From Sacculina carcini (Eukaryota > Arthropoda > Thecostraca > Sacculinidae): 64,000 nucleotides of DNA. Location of the stretch: the NCBI GenBank assembly GCA_916048095.2, contig OU696572.1, positions 427,501-491,500 on the forward strand. Direction: 5' to 3'. The translations under genes and the position numbers were made by a program. Below are positions 1 to 13,472 of this stretch, piece by piece (within the stretch, counting starts at the first letter, position 1; every line of letters begins with the position of its first letter). The notes below the pieces were generated by a model that was not told where the DNA came from, made no database searches, and saw only the letters and a list, made by a program, of their open reading frames with translations.

Positions 1-160
1 ACACACTGATACATTGATACACTGACACACTGACACACTGACATACTGACACACACACTGACACACTGACACACTGACACACACACACACACACACACAC
101 TGACACACACGCACACTGACACACTGACACACAGACACACGCATTCAAATTCACACACAC
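1..160. repeat. CA/CTGACA microsatellite, tail of an intronic array
   Basis: Alternating ACACTGACAC, TGATACATTGATAC and CA runs reach from the window edge to just before the first visible CEP290 exon. The motif is the same as in the arrays at 5042-6925 and 16173-16615 of the same gene, so this is probably the 3' end of a similarly filled upstream intron. No gene is seen in it. Confidence 0.85.
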
Positions 161-236
161 ACTCGCTAGAACTACCGATTTTCCTGTACAGTGCCTGGAT
201 GTGATAATGTATATGTGTGTGTGTGTGTCCCACTAG

Positions 237-3200
237 GGCCCGAGTGGGACTGGGACCACACGAGGCGGCCACTCTGGTCACACACGATGCCAGTCGCGAG
301 CAGCTAATTCGCACCCTGGAGAAAGAGGTGGAGAAACTGGAGGAGGAACGTATTGCGCTCAAGCTCGAGGTACTGGTGATCCACAACACCTCGTGTATAT
401 CAGATATGCTCATTGTTTATTATGCTAGATATTATGCAAGATAATGCTATATTGTGGTGTTATACGCAGTCATTTATTCGACGTTATGTGATATAAATCT
501 TAGTATAGTCGGGGATTTGAACCCGGCACCTTTCGGTTGCAAATCACATGTTTACTGCACTGCACCACACTGACGTGTTTGTGCTATGGCGTTGTTTGCC
601 TATAGAATCGCAAGATATCCCAGCAGTTGTCGAGTGGTGCAGCTAGGGGTCTATCTGCCGACGAGATTCGCCAGGTGTGCCAGCAGAGACACGAATTCTG
701 GCTGGCCATCAAACAACATACTGGTCTGTTGTTCACTATGTGTTTGTGTGTGTGTCAGTTATTTTACTCACGTTACAATTGCCAATAGTTAGGCAGAGAG
801 ATTTAGTGTGCAGTGAGTTTCTCAAACTTTATCTCAAAACTCGTGCGTTTATTCACACGGCATCTTCCAATTTGTTATGCTGAAGTGAGCGTGTTTTCCC
901 GATCACAACATTATGTGCAGGGCAGAGTGACTGAATTCACGACTGCATTCATGGACGTGTTTTATAATTCAGTTATTCTACTTGTAAAGCGTTGAACATA
1001 CAACTGCACAACACCTACGTCACACTAAATGTCGTGTCACGTGACAGCTGCCGGAGGGGGCGAGGTGCCAACTGCTGCTGCTGTTTCTGCTCACGTGACA
1101 GCTGATCAAGACCACAGTGTCAGCAGTGAAGCAACTGGCCAGCTGCCAGCCACCAGCCAGCTGTTTGAGCGACTGGCTCGGCTGCAAACTCAGCTGACAG
1201 CAGCTGAACAGCGAGCGTGCAGCTGCGAGCAGTCGTCGACTCAGCTGCTGCGAGAAAATGATCAGCTGAGAAGCGGTCTGAAAGAAGTTCTCGACAGTAT
1301 CAGACAACACAATAATAACTCAGGTTATTGATCTAATTTACTGCTTGCCTCTCGTTCATTCACTCATTCAATCATTCGTTTATTCACTCATTCATTCATT
1401 CACTCATTCACTCATTCATTCAATCATTCATTCATTCATTCACTCATTCCCTGATTCACTCCTTCAATCATTCATTCACTCATTCATTCAATCATTCAAT
1501 CATTCATTCATTCACTCATTCATTCATTCATTCACTCATTCATTCATTCATTAATTAATTCACTCATTCATTCAATCATTCAATCATTCACTCATTCATT
1601 CATTCACTCATTCAATCATTCGTTCATTCATTCACTCATTCATTCACTCATTCACTCATTCATTCATTCATTCATTCACTCATTCATTCATTCACTCATT
1701 CATTCACTCATTCATTCACTCATTCATTCACTCATTCATTCACTCATTCATTCATTCATTCACTCCTTCAATCATTCGTTCATTCATTCACTCATTCATT
1801 CACTCATTCACTCATTCATTCATTCACTCATTCACTCATTCACTCATTCATTCATTCATTTATTCACTCATTCATTCATTCACTCATTCACTCATTCATT
1901 CATTCGTTCACTCATTCATTCATTCATTCATTCACTCATTCATTCATTCATTCATTCATTCATTTATTCACTCATTCATTCACTCATTCCCTGATTCACT
2001 CCTTCAATCATTCATTCACTCATTCATTCATTCATTCAATCATTCACTCATTCATTCATTCATTCATTCATTCATTCACTCATTCATTCATTCATTAATT
2101 AATTCACTCATTCATTCAATCATTCAATCATTCACTCATTCATTCATTCACTCATTCAATCATTCGTTCATTCATTCACTCATTCATTCACTCATTCACT
2201 CATTCATTCATTCACTCATTCATTCACTCATTCATTCATTCATTCACTCATTCATTCATTCATTTATTCACTCATTCATTCATTCACTCATTCACTCATT
2301 CATTCACTCATTCATTCATTCATTCATTCATTCACTCATTCAATCATTCGTTCATTCATTCATTCACTCATTCACTCATTCATTCATTCACTCATTCACT
2401 CATTCATTCACTCATTCATTCATTCACTCACTCATTCACTCACTCATTCATTCACTCATTCACTCATTCATTCATTCATTCATTCATTCATTCATTTATT
2501 CACTCATTCGTTCACTCATTCATTCACTCATTCATTCACTCATTCATTCACTCATTCATTCATTCATTCATTCACTCACTCATTCATTCATTCACTCATT
2601 CATTCATTCATTCATTCATTCATTCATTCACTCATTCATTCATTCACTCATTCGTTCACTCTTTCATTCATTCACTCATTCATTCATTCATTCATTCGTT
2701 CACTCTTTCATTCATTCACTCACTCATTCATTTACTCATTCATTCATTCATTCATTCATTCATTCATTTATTCACTCATTTATTCACTCATTCATTCACT
2801 CATTCATTCATTCATTCATTCATTCATTCACTCATTCATTCACTCATTCATTCATTCATTCATTCATTCACTCATTCATTCATTCACTCATTCACTCATT
2901 CATTAACTCATTCACTCATTCACTCATTCATTCATTCATTCACTCATTCATTCATTAACTCATTCACTCATTCATTCACTCATTCATTCAATCATTCACT
3001 CATTCATTCATTCATTCATTCATTCATTCACTCATTCATTCATTCATTAATTAATTCACTCATTCATTCAATCATTCAATCATTCACTCATTCATTCATT
3101 CACTCATTCAATCATTCGTTCATTCATTCACTCATTCATTCACTCATTCACTCATTCATTCATTCACTCATTCACTCATTCATTCACTCATTCATTCATT

Positions 3201-6200
3201 CATTTATTCACTCATTCATTCATTCACTCATTCACTCATTCATTCACTCATTCATTCATTCATTCATTCATTCACTCATTCAATCATTCGTTCATTCATT
3301 CACTCATTCATTCACTCATTCACTCATTCATTCATTCACTCATTCACTCATTCATTCACTCATTCATTCATTCACTCACTCATTCACTCACTCATTCATT
3401 CACTCATTCACTCATTCATTCATTCATTCATTCATTCATTCATTTATTCACTCATTCGTTCACTCATTCATTCACTCATTCATTCACTCATTCATTCACT
3501 CATTCATTCATTCATTCATTCACTCACTCATTCATTCATTCACTCATTCATTCATTCATTCATTCATTCATTCATTCACTCATTCATTCATTCACTCATT
3601 CGTTCACTCTTTCATTCATTCACTCATTCATTCATTCATTCATTCGTTCACTCTTTCATTCATTCACTCACTCATTCATTTACTCATTCATTCATTCATT
3701 CATTCATTCATTCATTCATTTATTCACTCATTTATTCACTCATTCATTCACTCATTCATTCATTCATTCATTCATTCATTCACTCATTCATTCACTCATT
3801 CATTCATTCATTCATTCATTCACTCATTCATTCATTCACTCATTCACTCATTCATTAACTCATTCACTCATTCACTCATTCATTCATTAACTCATTCACT
3901 CATTCATTAACTCATTCACTCATTCCCTCATTCATTCATTCATTCATTCATTCATTCATTTATTCACTCATTCACTCATTCATTCATTCATTTATTCACT
4001 CATTCATTCATTCGTTCATTCAATCATTCATTCAATCATTCATTCAATCATTCATTAATTCATTCACTCATTCATTCACTCATTCATTCACTCATTCATT
4101 CATTCATTCATTCACTCATTCACTCATTCACTCATTCACTCATTCATTCATTCATTCATTTATTCACTCATTCATTCGTTCGTTCATTCATTCAATCATT
4201 CATTCAATCATTCAATCATTCATTCATTCACTCATTCATTTATTCACTCATTCATTCACTCATTCATTCACTCATTCATTCACTCATTCATTCATTCACT
4301 CATTCATTTATTCACTCATTCCCTCATTCATTCACTCACTCACTAACACTAATTCACAAACACTCACTCACTAACACTCATAAACACTCTGTCGCACTCA
4401 TGATCACATATTGACACTGTTATTACATCCTGCTAATGTTATTGTTGTTGTTATTAATACAAGACAACAGTACAGCTTGTGCTCAATGGTGCGCCTGCCA
4501 TAATAGTTTGATTGTGTATTAATTCTATACAGCTGGAGCTGGTGGCGCGTGCGTGGTGGCTCCCTCACTGGAGGCGCTATTAGTGGCCCTCGACACGAGA
4601 CGTCTCACTGGTCACTATCATCCCGCTCTCGTCAACTACACCGCTCTCAAACAACTCGAGGCCAGAAATGACGAGTTGAGGAGACAACTGCACTCTCTCA
4701 GGTCCCTCTCTCTCTTTCTGTCTCACTCCCATCCTCTCTCTTATCTGATGGCCAAACATACGCTAGTTATACCTAATGCTTACTGTACTCAATGAGCGTT
4801 GTTTGTGGGTGTATGTGGGCCAGCATTCACCAGTGTGTTTGTGTGTGTGTGTGCTTGTCTTAGTCGTCGATCAGGTGAGGCGAGTGTGTCTGTCAGTGGT
4901 AACAGCGCAGGTGGTAATGCAGAAATACCACCTGGTAACATTACCAGCTTGAGCGACACGCCGCTGTTGTGTGATGATAGCATGTCTGACAAACAACTGG
5001 CTTCTGCGCTTAATCAACAACTTCTACAAGTGCTCAAGGTCACTGCCACGCTGACACATTGATACACTGATACACACTGACACATACTGATATATTGATA
5101 CACACTGACATATTGATACACACTGACACATTGATACACTGACATATTGATACACACTGACACGCTGACATATTGATACATTGATACACACTGACATAAA
5201 TTGATACGCTGACACACACTGACACGTTGATACACACTGACATAAATTGATACGCTGACACATTGATACACTGACATATTGATACACTCTGACAAATTGA
5301 TACACTAACATTGACACATTGATACACACGGACCCACACTGACACATTGACACACACTGACACATTGATACACACTGACACATTGATACACACTGACAAA
5401 TTGACACATTGACACACTGACATATTGATACATTGATACACACTGACATAAATTGATACGCTGATACATTGATACACACTGACACACTGACATATTGATA
5501 CACACTGACACATTGATACATTGACACACTGACATATTGATACACACTGACACATTGACACATTGACACACACTGACACATTGATACACACTGACACATT
5601 GATACATTGACACACTGACATATTGATACATTGATACACACTGACATAAATTGATACGCTGATACATTGATACACACTGACACACTGACATATTGATACA
5701 CACTGACACATTGATACATTGACACACTGACATATTGATACACACTGACACATTGACACATTGACACACACTGACACATTGATACACACTGACACACTGA
5801 TACACACTGACAAATTGACACATTGACACACTGACATATTGATACATTGATACACACTGACATAAATTGATACGCTGATACATTGATACATTAATACACA
5901 CTGACAAATTGATACACTGACATATTGATACACTGACATATTGATACACACGGACCCACACTGACATATTGATACACACTGACACACTGACATATTGATA
6001 CACACTGACACATTGATACATTGACACACTGACATATTGATACATTGACACACTGACATATTGATACACACTGACACATTGACACATTGACACACACTGA
6101 CACATTGATACACACTGACACACTGATACACACTGACAAATTGACACATTGACACACTGACATATTGATACATTGATACACACTGACATAAATTGATACG

Positions 6201-9200
6201 CTGATACATTGATACACACTGACACACTGACATATTGATACACACTGACACATTGATACATTGACACACTGACATATTGATACATTGATACACACTGACA
6301 TAAATTGATACGCTGATACATTGATACATTAATACACACTGACAAATTGATACACTGACATATTGATACACTGACATATTGATACACACGGACCCACACT
6401 GACATATTGATACACACTGACACACTGACATATTGATACACACTGACACATTGATACATTGACACACTGACACATTGATACATTGATACACTGACATATT
6501 GATACACACTGACACATTGACATATTGATACACACTGACACATTGATACACACTGACATATTGATACACTGACACATTGATACACACTTACACACTGACA
6601 TATTGATACACACTGACACATTGATACATTGACACACTGACACATTGATACATTGATACACTGACATATTGATACACACTTACACACTGACATATTGATA
6701 CACACTGACACATTGATACACACTGACATATTGATATACTGACACATTGATACACACTTACACACCGACACATTGATACACACTTACACACTGACATATT
6801 GATACACACTGACACATTGATACACACTGACACATTGATACACACTGACATATTGATATACTGACACATTGATACACACTTACACACCGACACATTGATA
6901 CACACTGACACACTGACACACACGCAAATGCTGGTCGTAATGTTGGTTTTATTATCATTTAGCCTTCAACGAGGGTTGTTATTTGAGTGTAATTTTCAGC
7001 AATCTTTATCGATATTTCATCACGTATTATTACCTGCAGATACGCGATCAATTATTAATAAAAAGTCCATCAACTGTTTTAGTCACAAATATAACGTTGA
7101 TTAGCTTCGTTTAATTTTATTTCGTTTAATTTTGTGATAAATGTATTTATTGTGAAATCTCGTGGCTTATTGTTTATGCCTCTCTTGCCCGGTCGATTGA
7201 ACGCAGCAGTTTGTCATGGTAGACTGACATGACATCATGTATTGATACAGAGCGTGGACCAACGTGACGCCACGTGGCGCCATCTAGAACGGCAGTTACG
7301 ACGAGCTCGAGCCACGTGCGACGTGCAGCGACACCAGGTCACCAAGCTGCATCAAGAACAACAAGTAACTGGCGCTAAATGCGACCAACTGCAGGAACAA
7401 CTGGACTCCAGTCTCTCTGAAGTAGAGGTACTAACTGTTCTCTGTTACTAACTGTTCTATATTACTCACCGTTCTCTATTACTCACCGTTCTCTATTACT
7501 AACCGTTCTCTGTTACTAACCGTTCTCTGTTACTAACCGTTCTCTGTTACTCACTGTTCTCTGTTACTCACCGTTCTATATTACTAGCTGTTCTATATTA
7601 CTAACTGTTCTCTGTTACTCACTGTTCTCTGTTACTCACTGTTCTCTGTTACTCACTGTTCTCTGTTACTAACTGTTCTCTGTTACTAACTGTTCTATAT
7701 TACTAACTGTTCTATATTACTAACTGTTCTCTATTACTAACTGTTCTGTCTTACTAACTGTTCTCTGTTACTCACTGTTCTCTGTTACTCACTGTTCTCT
7801 GTTACTCACTGTTCTATATTACTAACTGTTCTCTGTTACTCACTGTTCTCTGTTACTCACTGTTCTCTGTTACTAACTGTTCTCTATTACTAACCGTTCT
7901 CTGTTACTAACTGTTCTCTATTACTCACTGTTCTCTGTTACTAACTGTTCTCTGTTACTCACTGTTCTCTGTTACTAACTGTTCTCTGTTACTAACTTCT
8001 CTGTTACTAACTGTTCTCTGTTACTAACTGTTCTCTGTTACTAACTGTTCTATATTACTAACTGTTCTATATTACTAACTGTTCTCTATTACTAACTGTT
8101 CTCTATTACTCACTGTTCTATATTACTAACTGTTCTCTATTACTAACTGTTCTCTGTTACTAACTGTTCTCTGTTACTAACTGTTCTCTGTTACTAACTG
8201 TTCTCTATTACTAACTGTTATCTATTACTAACCGTTCTCTGTTACTAACTGTTCTCTATTACTAACTGTTCTCTGTTACTCACTGTTCTCTGTTACTCAC
8301 TGTTCTCTGTTACTCACTGTTCTCTATTACTAACTGTTCTCTATTACTAACTGTTCTCTGTTACTCACTGTTCTCTATTACTAACTGTTCTATATTACTA
8401 ACTGTTCTATATTACTCACTGTTCTCTATTACTAACTGTTCTCTGTTACTAACTGTTCTCTGTTACTAACTGTTCTATATTACTCACTGTTCTCTGTTAC
8501 TAACTGTTCTCTGTTACTAACTGTTCTCTGTTACTAACTGTTCTCTGTTACTAACTGTTCTCTGTTACTAACTGTTCTATATTACTAACTGTTCTGTCTT
8601 ACTAACTGTTCTCTGTTACTAACTGTTCTCTGTTACTCACTGTTCTCTGTTACTAACTGTTCTCTGTTACTCACTGTTATCTGTTACTAACTGTTCTGTC
8701 TTACTAACTGTTCTCTGTTACTCACTGTTCTCTGTTACTAACTGTTCTCTGTTACTAACCGTTCTCTGTTACTAACTGTTCTCTATTACTCACTGTTCTC
8801 TGTTACTCACTGTTCTCTGTTACTAACTGTTCTCTGTTACTAACTGTTCTCTGTTACTAACTGTTCTCTGTTACTAACTGTTCTATATTACTAACTGTTC
8901 TATATTACTAACTGTTCTCTGTTACTAACTGTTCTCTGTTACTAACTGTTCTCTGTTACTAACTGTTCTCTGTTACTAACTGTTCTCTGTTACTAACTGT
9001 TCTATATTACTAACTGTTCTATATTACTAACTGTTCTCTATTACTAACCGTTCTCTGTTACTAACTGTTCTCTATTACTCACTGTTCTCTGTTACTCACT
9101 GTTCTCTGTTACTAACTGTTCTCTGTTACTAACTGTTCTCTGTTACTAACTGTTCTATATTACTAACTGTTCTATATTACTAACTGTTCTCTATTACTAA

Positions 9201-12200
9201 CTGTTCTGTCTTACTAACTGTTCTCTGTTACTCACTGTTCTCTGTTACTCACTGTTCTCTGTTACTCACTGTTCTCTGTTACCCACTGTTCTATATTACT
9301 AACTGTTCTCTGTTACTCACTGTTCTCTGTTACTCACTGTTCTCTGTTACTAACTGTTCTCTATTACTAACCGTTCTCTGTTACTAACTGTTCTCTATTA
9401 CTCACTGTTCTCTGTTACTCACTGTTCTCTGTTACTAACTGTTCTCTGTTACTAACTGTTCTCTGTTACTAACTGTTCTCTGTTACTAACTGTTCTCTAT
9501 TACTCACTGTTCTCTGTTACTAACTGTTCTCTGTTACTCACTGTTCTCTGTTACTAACTCTTCTCTGTTACTAACTGTTCTCTGTTACTAACTGTTCTCT
9601 GTTACTAACTGTTCTCTGTTACTAACTGTTCTATATTACTAACTGTTCTATATTACTAACTGTTCTCTATTACTAACTGTTCTGTCTTACTAACTGTTCT
9701 CTGTTACTCACTGTTCTCTGTTACTCACTGTTCTATATTACTCACTGTTCTCTATTACTAACTGTTCTCTGTTACTGACTGTTCTCTATTACTCACTGTT
9801 CTATTACTCACTGTTCTCTGTTACTCACTGTTCTCTGTTACTGACTGTTCTATATTACTCACTGTTCTCTATTACTAACTGTTCTCTGTTACTGACTGTT
9901 CTCTATTACTCACTGTTCTATTACTCACTGTTCTCTATTACTAACTGTTCTCTGTTACTGACTGTTCTATATTACTAACTGTTCTCTGTTACTCACTGTT
10001 CTCTGTTACTCACTGTTCTATATTACTCACTGTTCTCTATTACTAACTGTTCTCTGTTACTCACTGTTCTCTATTACTCACTGTTCTCTGTTACTAACTG
10101 TTCTCTGTTACTCACTGTTCTCTGTTACTCACTGTTCTCTATTACTCACTGTTCTCTGTTACTAACTGTCTGTGTGTTTTTTTTACTTTACGGAGTTTCT
10201 TCAGACACCAACCCGGTCACATCCTGACCTCACGATCTACTCTCCGGATCCTCGATCTCACCAGATCTCAGCAGATTCTTCTACCTCACACAGGTCCTCT
10301 ATCTCAGTAGACCTCACACAGTCCTGCTAGACCCTAAGTACAGGCTGCATGGAACCACTCGTGTCTATGTGTGTGTGTGTTTGTTTGTGTGTGTGTATGT
10401 CTCTGTGTATGTGTGTGTATATGTGTATATGTATGTGTGTGTATGTGTGTGTGTGTGTATGTGTCTATGTGTGTATGTGTGTGTATATGTGTGTGTGCAT
10501 GTGTGTGTATGTGTGTGTGCCTCTGTGTATGTGTGAATGTGTGTGTGTATGTGTATGTCTGTATGTCTCTGTGTGTGTATATGTCTCTATGTGTGTATGT
10601 GTCAGGCGTTGCGTGCGCAGTTGCGTCAGAGCGAGGCTTGTCACAACAGTGCCTCTATGACGGATCAACAGCAACAACACCAGTCCACTGCTGTTGTTCA
10701 ACTTCACCGGCAGATGGCGCTGACAGTCAGTCAACTGGTGCGTTGTGAACGCCGCCTGGCCGTGTGCTCAGCCACCTGCCGGCGACATCAACTACACATG
10801 CAGTGGACCCAGCAGCAACTGCACCAACAGGCATCCAGTCACGCGCGACAGTTGCATAATGTGTGCTCGGAGAACCGCTCGTTGCAGCTGCAGCTGGTGG
10901 CCTGTCATCGTCAGCTGGCGGCCAGCGTGCCTCTTAGACAGCTGCAGCCGATGGCCAGCGAGCTGGTGCGCGTGGCGGCCGACAGTCGTGCTGTGAGTCA
11001 GGCACGACACGAGCTGCTGTACGAACACAGCGCCACCTCGCGGATGCAGCAGGAACTGAGCGTATTGCTCGACGGTGCAGTACAGTGTGACAGCGCTACT
11101 AATAACAACAGTCAGACATCGGCGACACACTCAAGCCTGGCTCATCTGATCAACATGAACTCGCTACTCAAACAACAACTACACTCGGCCGAACAACGCG
11201 GTTCACAACTGCAACAACAACTCGACAGTCTCACCTCTCCCTGTGACGTCACCAAACAACAAGTGCACGCGCTCATTGATTCAGCCACAGCTCAACTGGC
11301 CTCATTGCAAGCAGCAAAACAACCTGTGCTCTCTGGTGACGTCATCACGGAGGCTGGTGATAGCACGGGCGAGCACGTGCACACTGGTGATAAAGAGGAT
11401 GACGTCATATCTGCCGAGTACGACATGATAGGTGGGGAGATGGCCGGGGGCGATCAAGATCAGGCAGAGCAGCGGGGTTCTCCCTGCTCCTCCGCTCTGT
11501 CTGGCTACATGGAGCGCCTGCAGGCAGAGGTGGAGCACAGTGATGATATGAGATCGTGTGTTGCAACATTGCAGTTGCAATTACTCGAGGCGTTCCAGCA
11601 GCAACAAGAGGTCGAGCAGAGGACGGTGGCCGGTGAGAAACAGTTGTCTCGCGCTCTTTCTCAACTGCAACACGAGCAGCAGACTAGCGCCAAGCTGCGC
11701 GTGACTCTGGCGCAAAACAGGGCAGCAGACAGTTGTCGCTTGCAACAGTTGCAGACCAGCTTGCAGCAGCTGCGAGTACAGCTGGCAGCTGGCGATGGTT
11801 GTCACCAGCTGCGCCGGCAGCTGACAGAGCGGGTGTGTGAGGTTCTTGAGCAGAGACGGCAGTTGTGCGGTGTGGTGCGACAGAGACGCGAGGCTGTGGA
11901 GCAGTTAGAAACTGAGAGGCAGTGTGTGCGTGAGTGTGGCGAGATTGGCAGTCAACAGTGTGACGAACAGACGTGTGGTGATGCAGCCACTCACTGGCGG
12001 GACATCTACCAGAAACAGGCACTGCAAAACACTCAACTGTGCGTGCAATTACAACGTCAGCGAAGACAGTGTGACGGTCTGCGAGCCCAGCTGTGTGATG
12101 AGGAGGCGCGCTGCACCACGGCTCACGTGCAACTGTGTCGACTGCAGAACCAGATGACGCTGGCATCAACGATCACTGATGAGGGGGTGCCGCCTGCCCC

Positions 12201-13434
12201 CACCATATCCCCACAACCAGCTGATGAGGAGCCTAATAATAACCCCCCGCCAGCTGATGTTGCAAGCAATCTCGCTGATAATGCCGATAAAACCAATGTG
12301 GCTGGCACCAGTGTGTGTGTCATCTCTCCAACTGGCCATGTTGAAGCAGGATCTGACATCACGATGACCACATCACCAGCAGTCTTGTTGAAGAGCCTGA
12401 TGAAGGCTCTCATTGCGTGTGTTTCCGGTCATGGCACCAATCTTGTTGAGTTGTTGAAGAACCGTGATGACCAGTATCAGTTGACGTCGTTGCAAACACA
12501 GCGATGTTGCGACCTAGTCGGCAACTTGCTCGAAACACTGGCTTCTATTGACCAGCGCTCATTCAGTGCCGAGAACAATGCCCTAGTGAATTCTGCCGTG
12601 CAATCTCTGCTCACTTGCTACCAGGACTTGCTGCGAGCTTCTTGCAACTCCAGTATCGCCACCACTAACGCCAACACTGCCACCAACAACGCCACCACTG
12701 CCACCAACGACACTGCCACAGTTGTTGTGATTGATGAGGTGCAGTCACAGATGGTGCCTATTCTGCGACGGGTTCGTGTTGCCGAAGACGCGGCCTCCTG
12801 TCTGCGACAACGTCTTCAGCTGAAGGAAGAGCAGCTGGACCGGCTGATGAAGCAGCCGTTCAGCGAGCAGCTTCACGAGCAGCTGCGTCAGCTGACAGAC
12901 CAGCTGATTGAGAGTCGAGACAAGCTGAGGCTGCAAACCTGCCTCACTCAAAGGTAAATTCAACATCTGTGTGTGTTTGTGAGTGAGTTTTGCTCGACAG
13001 TATATCTACATATTATAGTATATATAGTGGGGAGCCAGCGGCGCAGGACCGTGAAACAAGATTTTGTCTCGGTGATACTACAAACAAACGTGGATGCGAC
13101 AAGAAACACGCCAATTTGTCGCATGTTTGTGACATGTTTGTGACATGTTTGTGTTTGTGTGCAGCGTACAGCAAGAGTTGGAGGTGCACAAGAAACAGCT
13201 ACATGACTTGAAACAGCAACAGCAGCGAGGTGCTCGTGACGATTTGTCACGTGATACAGACAGCATGAGCTCGCAGCAGTCGTGCTGCTCCAGTTCGGCT
13301 CAGTGTGGCCGCTGTGTCGAGGCAGGGCAGTTGTTGAGCGAACAGGAGCGAGCTATATCGGCTCTCATGCAGCGACTGAGACAGGCTCGAGACACGGAAA
13401 CTCAACTGAAACAGCGCGTGCGCAGGTGCCCACC

Positions 13435-13472
<38 letters not shown>

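Noticed and set aside
5014..6958. Long minus-strand ORFs of Cys/Val/Ser/Gln repeats, up to 515 codons
   Set aside because: They are open only because the CACTGACA array lacks stops in those frames; several overlapping frames are equally open and none has splice or start context.
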